Positions 11,836-14,215 of a DNA stretch of 14,215 bases are shown piece by piece; position 1 is the stretch's first letter, and each line of letters starts with the position of its first letter. The stretch covers positions 1 to 14,215 of the forward strand of contig JAUXAC010000024.1 of NCBI GenBank assembly GCA_030615035.1, given 5' to 3'. The position numbers and the translations under genes are program-made. Below the pieces are notes generated by a model that had not been told where the DNA came from, did not search any database, and was given only the letters and a program-made list of their open reading frames with translations. This DNA is from Dehalococcoidia bacterium. Lineage in GTDB: Bacteria > Chloroflexota > Dehalococcoidia > Dehalococcoidales > RBG-16-60-22.

Positions 11836-11859
11836 AGCATATAGGTCGGGGGTTGTCAA
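11831..11859 (-). promoter_or_regulatory. Recombinase promoter (TTGACA-17-TATTAT)
   Basis: On the minus strand TTGACA (11859-11854) and TATTAT (11836-11831) are 17 nt apart, starting transcripts about 30 nt upstream of the recombinase ATG. It mirrors the plus-strand promoter about position 11833. Confidence 0.75.
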
Positions 11860-11877
11860 GTGGCGGCTGGCCAGGAG

Positions 11878-11886
11878 TGGTATAAT
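11878..11886 (+). promoter_or_regulatory. Extended -10 promoter giving a leaderless methyltransferase message
   Basis: TGGTATAAT; with the usual 7-nt distance the first transcribed base is the A of the ATG at 11893. No -35 is obvious. The only AGGAG lies upstream, at 11873-11877, too far from the start to serve as an RBS. Confidence 0.5.
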
Positions 11887-11892
11887 TAGGCT

Positions 11893-12423
11893 ATGGCAGG
11901 CATAACTACCTCGACAGCGTTGGGATTATTTGTTTTGGGGGCTTTCAAATGCGGCGCCGGAGCTTGTGCCTTGTTTGACTTTCTCCATGTCACAGTTACC
12001 AAGGACGTAGCTTTTGAAGAGGCGAAGAGGTTGAGCCGTGGCAGGGGGATAATCAACCTGGGTGCTGGTCCCCACCGAACCTACCAGGCCCAGATAATTG
12101 CTGAGGTGCCTGAGATCCTGGCCAACATTGATATCACTCCTAATGGCATGCCCCACTTCCTACAGCTCGATATTGAAAGAGAGGCTCTGCCCTTCTCTGA
12201 TAAGCAGTTCGGCTGCGTCTTCCTGTCCCATGTCCTCGAGCACCTGGACAACTGGAGATTCACTTTAGGTGAGGCTTCTAGGGTTGCTGACTATGTGGTT
12301 GTGGTCCTGCCTCATCCTCAATACTTTTCTGGCTGGCTTACTCCGGAGCATAAGCAGCACTTCTCGGTGGAAGATATCCAAAACATGTTGGAGCTCTACC
12401 CCAACGTGGAGGTCTATTACTAA
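11893..12423 (+). CDS. SAM-dependent methyltransferase-like protein (Methyltransf_11 type)
   Basis: 176 residues. A hydrophobic stretch at about 8-31 may be a membrane anchor. The Rossmann core follows: I-I-N-L-G-A-G-P-H (53-61) as motif I, N-I-D-I-T-P (78-83) with the acidic ribose-binding Asp80, L-D-I-E-R-E-A-L-P-F (92-101), and V-F-L-S-H-V-L-E-H-L-D (109-119), the classic 'vlehl' motif of small methyltransferases. H-K-Q-H-F-S follows near the end. The protein stops early after the core, so it is short for the family and may lack a substrate-binding lid; the substrate is unknown. A stop codon in frame at 11887 fixes the start. There is no RBS, so translation is probably leaderless. It overlaps the next gene by 1 nt. 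Confidence 0.78.
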   Translation: MAGITTSTALGLFVLGAFKCGAGACALFDFLHVTVTKDVAFEEAKRLSRGRGIINLGAGPHRTYQAQIIAEVPEILANIDITPNGMPHFLQLDIEREALPFSDKQFGCVFLSHVLEHLDNWRFTLGEASRVADYVVVVLPHPQYFSGWLTPEHKQHFSVEDIQNMLELYPNVEVYY

Positions 12424-12788
12424 TGGGAAGGCGCAGAAGCAAGAATAAGCAGGCAAATACCTTGGGGGTAATAGTAGAATTTGCTGAGACAGTGGATACT
12501 GTCTTTGAGAAGCTGACTGGGAAAAATATTTCTGCCTGGCTCAAGGAATTTCAACAACAGCCCAGGGAGCTACCACCGGGAGAGCAGCAAGCAACCCCCT
12601 CAGCACCAGTTATGCCCCTTGCTGATGCTTATGCTATCCTTGGATTGCCACAGACTGCCTCCCTCGAGGAAGTCAAAGGCAACTATAGACGCCTTGCGAC
12701 GATTTTCCACCCGGACAAAGGCGGATATACAGAGGCAATGAAATTACTTAATGATGCTTATAGGCGAATTACAAAAGGGGGGGAGTGA
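12423..12788 (+). CDS. Small J-domain (DnaJ-like) co-chaperone
   Basis: 121 residues. A basic N-terminus (M-G-R-R-R-S-K-N-K) and a helix of about 35 residues lead through a Pro/Gln linker to a C-terminal J domain at about 68-117. A-Y-A-I-L-G-L-P is helix I, N-Y-R-R-L-A is helix II, H-P-D-K-G-G is the invariant HPD loop (96-98), and A-M-K-L-L-N-D-A-Y-R-R-I is helix III. J domains stimulate DnaK/Hsp70 ATP hydrolysis. The Gly/Phe and zinc regions of true DnaJ are absent, so this is a class C type whose N-terminal part presumably chooses the client. The ATG overlaps the stop of the preceding gene (TAATG). Viruses and plasmids also use such proteins to recruit host Hsp70 for replication or assembly. 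Confidence 0.9.
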   Translation: MGRRRSKNKQANTLGVIVEFAETVDTVFEKLTGKNISAWLKEFQQQPRELPPGEQQATPSAPVMPLADAYAILGLPQTASLEEVKGNYRRLATIFHPDKGGYTEAMKLLNDAYRRITKGGE

Positions 12789-12789
12789 T

Positions 12790-13170
12790 ATGGCAGGTGT
12801 TGTTAGGCTTAACAAACAGGGGCTGGCTGGGCTGATAGATAATATAAAGGAAAGTGGGGGGGACACCACGGAGCTCGACAATCTCATGACCGGGGTTATT
12901 GAGGATGAAAACGCCCGGCGGCCAGTAAGACGGATGGGGAACCCACTAAGGATCCTGGTGGAGGAGCCAACAACTGAGGAACGGCTTGAGGCAGAGGTGG
13001 GAGAGCTTTTCCCAGGGGGCATCACAGAGAAGGTATTAGCTGACGTTATTGAGTTTGCCAGGGACCGCACCCTGGAAGAGCTCAAGAAGATGTGTCGGGA
13101 GGCTGGACTCAGCCTGAGTGGCGACAAGAAAGAGCTGGCAGCCAAGCTAATGGCAAGGGGGATAAAATAA
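12790..13170 (+). CDS. Small protein with a C-terminal SAP DNA-binding domain
   Basis: 126 residues from the ATG at 12790, which has a GGGGGGAG RBS; an in-frame ATG 39 nt upstream lies inside the J-domain gene and is less likely. The C-terminus (about 92-126), R-T-L-E-E-L-K-K-M-C-R-E-A-G-L-S then G-D-K-K-E-L-A-A-K-L-M, matches the SAP motif, a two-helix DNA-binding unit found in chromatin proteins and in phage proteins. The N-terminal 90 residues are acidic and helical and not recognised. The stop codon's last base is the first base of the next ATG (TAATG), so it is co-translated with its neighbour. Confidence 0.8.
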   Translation: MAGVVRLNKQGLAGLIDNIKESGGDTTELDNLMTGVIEDENARRPVRRMGNPLRILVEEPTTEERLEAEVGELFPGGITEKVLADVIEFARDRTLEELKKMCREAGLSLSGDKKELAAKLMARGIK

Positions 13171-13502
13171 TGGCAGAACAAGTAAATCTGCGCGAGCAGA
13201 ACCAGTGGCAAGCAGGACCAGATGAAGAGTTGAGTATTCCTAAGGTCTATATTAGTCAACTAAAACATGAGATAGTAATTCTGGGACTGAGAAAGGAATT
13301 TACTTTCCGGTGCTCAGAGTATGAGCAGGTTCCGAGTGGCGCTTGGCGATTCGCCAATGTCATTATAGACACCTCAAAGCTTAATCCAAAAGGTGATGTG
13401 GAACTTAAGCGGGTTACCTATCATCCGGAGATTAAGCTGGTTAATGTCCCATTTATGGTTGTGCCGGCAGTGGAGACGGGTACCCCGGAGGGAGCTGATT
13501 AG
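13170..13502 (+). CDS. Unknown 110-residue protein, last gene of the plus-strand operon
   Basis: Family not recognised. It appears to be mostly beta: K-V-Y-I-S-Q-L-K-H-E-I-V-I-L-G-L, F-T-F-R-C-S-E-Y, F-A-N-V-I-I-D-T and V-E-L-K-R-V-T-Y-H-P-E-I-K-L-V-N-V-P-F-M-V-V-P. The start at 13170 overlaps the SAP gene stop. A longer open frame to 13092 lies inside that gene and is not needed. The stop overlaps, by 4 bp, the stop of the convergent 64-residue gene. Confidence 0.75.
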   Translation: MAEQVNLREQNQWQAGPDEELSIPKVYISQLKHEIVILGLRKEFTFRCSEYEQVPSGAWRFANVIIDTSKLNPKGDVELKRVTYHPEIKLVNVPFMVVPAVETGTPEGAD

Positions 13503-13693
13503 CTTTTCAGCCGCTCACTCATCCATCGATTCATAGCGAGGACCTTAGCTGCACCCTTGAGCTTGGAGTCCTTGAAAGCCTCTTTACATTCTTTGGCTAC
13601 CTGGGAAAACTTTTCCCTCTGTGGCTCAAGCCAGGGTGTCTCTTCCCGGCCTACGGGTTGCTCTTTGAGGATGATTTTTAATTCCTTAGCCAT
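13499..13693 (-). CDS. Small basic protein with a GAAKVxAMN C-terminal motif
   Basis: 64 residues, basic, helical. The N-terminus reads M-A-K-E-L-K-I-I-L-K-E-Q-P-V-G-R-E-E-T. The C-terminus has A-K-E-C-K-E-A then K-G-A-A-K-V-L-A-M-N-R-W-M, close to the end of the neighbouring 83-residue protein, which points to a shared small domain. Function unknown; phage-like small proteins of this size and style are common. The RBS is weak (GAGAGAAAG). It converges on the plus-strand operon with a 4-bp overlap of stop codons. Confidence 0.7.
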   Translation of the reverse strand: MAKELKIILKEQPVGREETPWLEPQREKFSQVAKECKEAFKDSKLKGAAKVLAMNRWMSERLKS

Positions 13694-13708
13694 CTTTCTC
13701 TCTATAGA

Positions 13709-13743
13709 CTAAAGGGGGTCGGTGTTTAACCGTCCCCCTTTAG
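13709..13743. terminator. Long hairpin between the two small minus-strand genes
   Basis: CTAAAGGGGG pairs with CCCCCTTTAG, continuing through CGGT/ACCG around a 5-nt loop, with one internal mismatch. It lies 26 nt after the stop of the 83-residue gene. The only U-run is within the stem (CCCCCTTTAG), so termination may be partial. Confidence 0.6.
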
Positions 13744-13769
13744 CTGTATGGAGATACCAGTAAAAGCGC

Positions 13770-14021
13770 CTATTTACCCTTCCTCAGGGCCGTGGATACG
13801 CAGGAGTTCATAGCATGTACCCTGGCGGCACCGGACTTGTCAGTGGTCTCCTTCGCGCAGGAAGCAGGCACACCACCCTTTTTAAACAGAAAATTCATTA
13901 GGTGGCGTGGCACTGAGCCTTTGGGGAAGCTCCGGGTCTTCAGGGAGAAGAGCCTTTTGCTCCAAGGTACTGCGGGGTAGACAATAGCTTCGCCAGCTGC
14001 TGAAAGTGCAATACCAGCCAA
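13770..14021 (-). CDS. Small basic protein with a GAARVxAMN C-terminal motif (TTG start)
   Basis: 83 residues, not recognised. Notable parts are P-W-S-K-R-L (19-24), G-S-V-P-R-H-L-M-N-F-L-F-K-K-G-G-V-P-A-S-C (35-55), and A-K-E-T-T-D-K-S-G-A-A-R-V-H-A-M-N (56-72), followed by S-C-V-S-T-A-L-R-K-G-K. The compact, Lys/Arg-rich end could bind nucleic acid. The start is TTG at 14021: a strong AAAGGAGGA sits 7 nt before it and no ATG fits. A promoter at 14163-14192 gives a leader of about 135 nt with two hairpins. Confidence 0.7.
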   Translation of the reverse strand: MAGIALSAAGEAIVYPAVPWSKRLFSLKTRSFPKGSVPRHLMNFLFKKGGVPASCAKETTDKSGAARVHAMNSCVSTALRKGK

Positions 14022-14067
14022 TGTCTTCCTCCTTTAAGAGTATTTCGCGTTTATAGCGATGTTTTCT

Positions 14068-14086
14068 CCGCCATCGACCTTGGCGG
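14068..14086 (-). promoter_or_regulatory. Hairpin in the leader of the 83-residue gene
   Basis: CCGCCA and TGGCGG form a perfect 6-bp stem with a 7-nt loop, lying between the upstream terminator-like hairpin and the RBS. Confidence 0.4.
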
Positions 14087-14100
14087 TGGGATGACAGCCT

Positions 14101-14143
14101 AAAAATAGAAAGGGACTGAACCCTCTCGGGTGCCAGCCCCTTT
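14101..14143. terminator. Terminator-like hairpin in the leader of the 83-residue gene
   Basis: AAAGGGACTG (14109-14118) pairs with CAGCCCCTTT (14134-14143) with one mismatch; ACCC/GGGT continues the stem. On the minus strand CTATTTTT follows, and on the plus strand a TTTT closes the stem. Since it lies just after the predicted minus-strand start, it could act as an attenuator, or as a plain terminator for plus-strand transcripts. Confidence 0.6.
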
Positions 14144-14162
14144 TAATCTGCTATATTACTTT

Positions 14163-14192
14163 ATTATCGCACAGTCATTCGGGAATTGTCAA
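14163..14192 (-). promoter_or_regulatory. Promoter of the 83-residue gene
   Basis: On the minus strand TTGACA (14192-14187) and GATAAT (14168-14163) are 18 nt apart. Transcription would start near 14156. Confidence 0.5.
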
Positions 14193-14215
14193 GGCTTTAA
14201 GGAACGGACTGTTCT

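Noticed and set aside
3006..14058. Shared 11-mer CGCTATAAACG (3006-3016) in inverted orientation at 14048-14058 as possible attachment sites
   Set aside because: Many 11-base matches are expected by chance in 14 kb; there is no longer homology around it.
1..14215. CRISPR arrays, tRNA or rRNA genes
   Set aside because: No regularly spaced repeats with unique spacers, no tRNA-like arms with a GGTTCGAATCC-type T-loop outside coding sequence, and no rRNA signature were seen.

Overview
The window reads as a bacterial accessory region: most likely an integrated mobile element or plasmid-like island with some host-type secreted-protein genes beside it. A Chloroflexota (Dehalococcoidia-like) host is my best guess. 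It rests on dockerin/PKD and p24-GOLD-type secreted proteins, on frequent TGnTATAAT extended -10 boxes, and on several genes that look leaderless. No rRNA or tRNA is visible, so this assignment is an inference.

Left end (1-2900). A minus-strand operon encodes a small helix-turn-helix protein, a secreted PKD-plus-dockerin protein and a lipoprotein with a GOLD (emp24/p24-like) domain. Next comes a class I glutamine-amidotransferase-like membrane-anchored protein with its own promoter and a clear terminator. A palindrome-dense, mostly gene-free stretch follows (2400-2960). It holds a REP-like hairpin, nested alternative hairpins, a possible 73-residue leaderless gene on the plus strand, and a 30-bp tandem repeat.

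Core (3031-9393). Eleven tightly packed minus-strand genes form one operon. In order of transcription: an unknown 113-residue protein, PRTRC C (ubiquitin-like), an unknown 89-residue protein, a probable PRTRC F, PRTRC B (E2-like), PRTRC A (JAMM peptidase), PRTRC ThiF (E1-like), a possible PRTRC E, a DnaN-type sliding clamp, a Cys-rich protein and an unknown 170-residue protein. PRTRC cassettes are known, mainly from plasmids. Together the proteins look like a ubiquitin-type conjugation/deconjugation system. Here it lacks the ParB and ParM-like (D) genes but shares an operon with a replication clamp. That pairing is the most interesting thing in the window.

Integration and regulatory block (9517-11860). 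Two unrecognised conserved-looking genes, one bracketed by a 22-bp inverted repeat, are followed by a complete tyrosine recombinase. Upstream of the recombinase is an almost perfectly symmetric promoter. Its shared -10 region carries a consensus -35 on each side, so it can fire toward the recombinase or toward the plus-strand operon, but probably not both at once.

Right end (11893-14215). A plus-strand operon encodes a methyltransferase-like protein, a J-domain protein, a SAP-domain protein and an unknown 110-residue protein. It converges on two small minus-strand genes whose C-termini share a motif. The second of these has a long structured leader.
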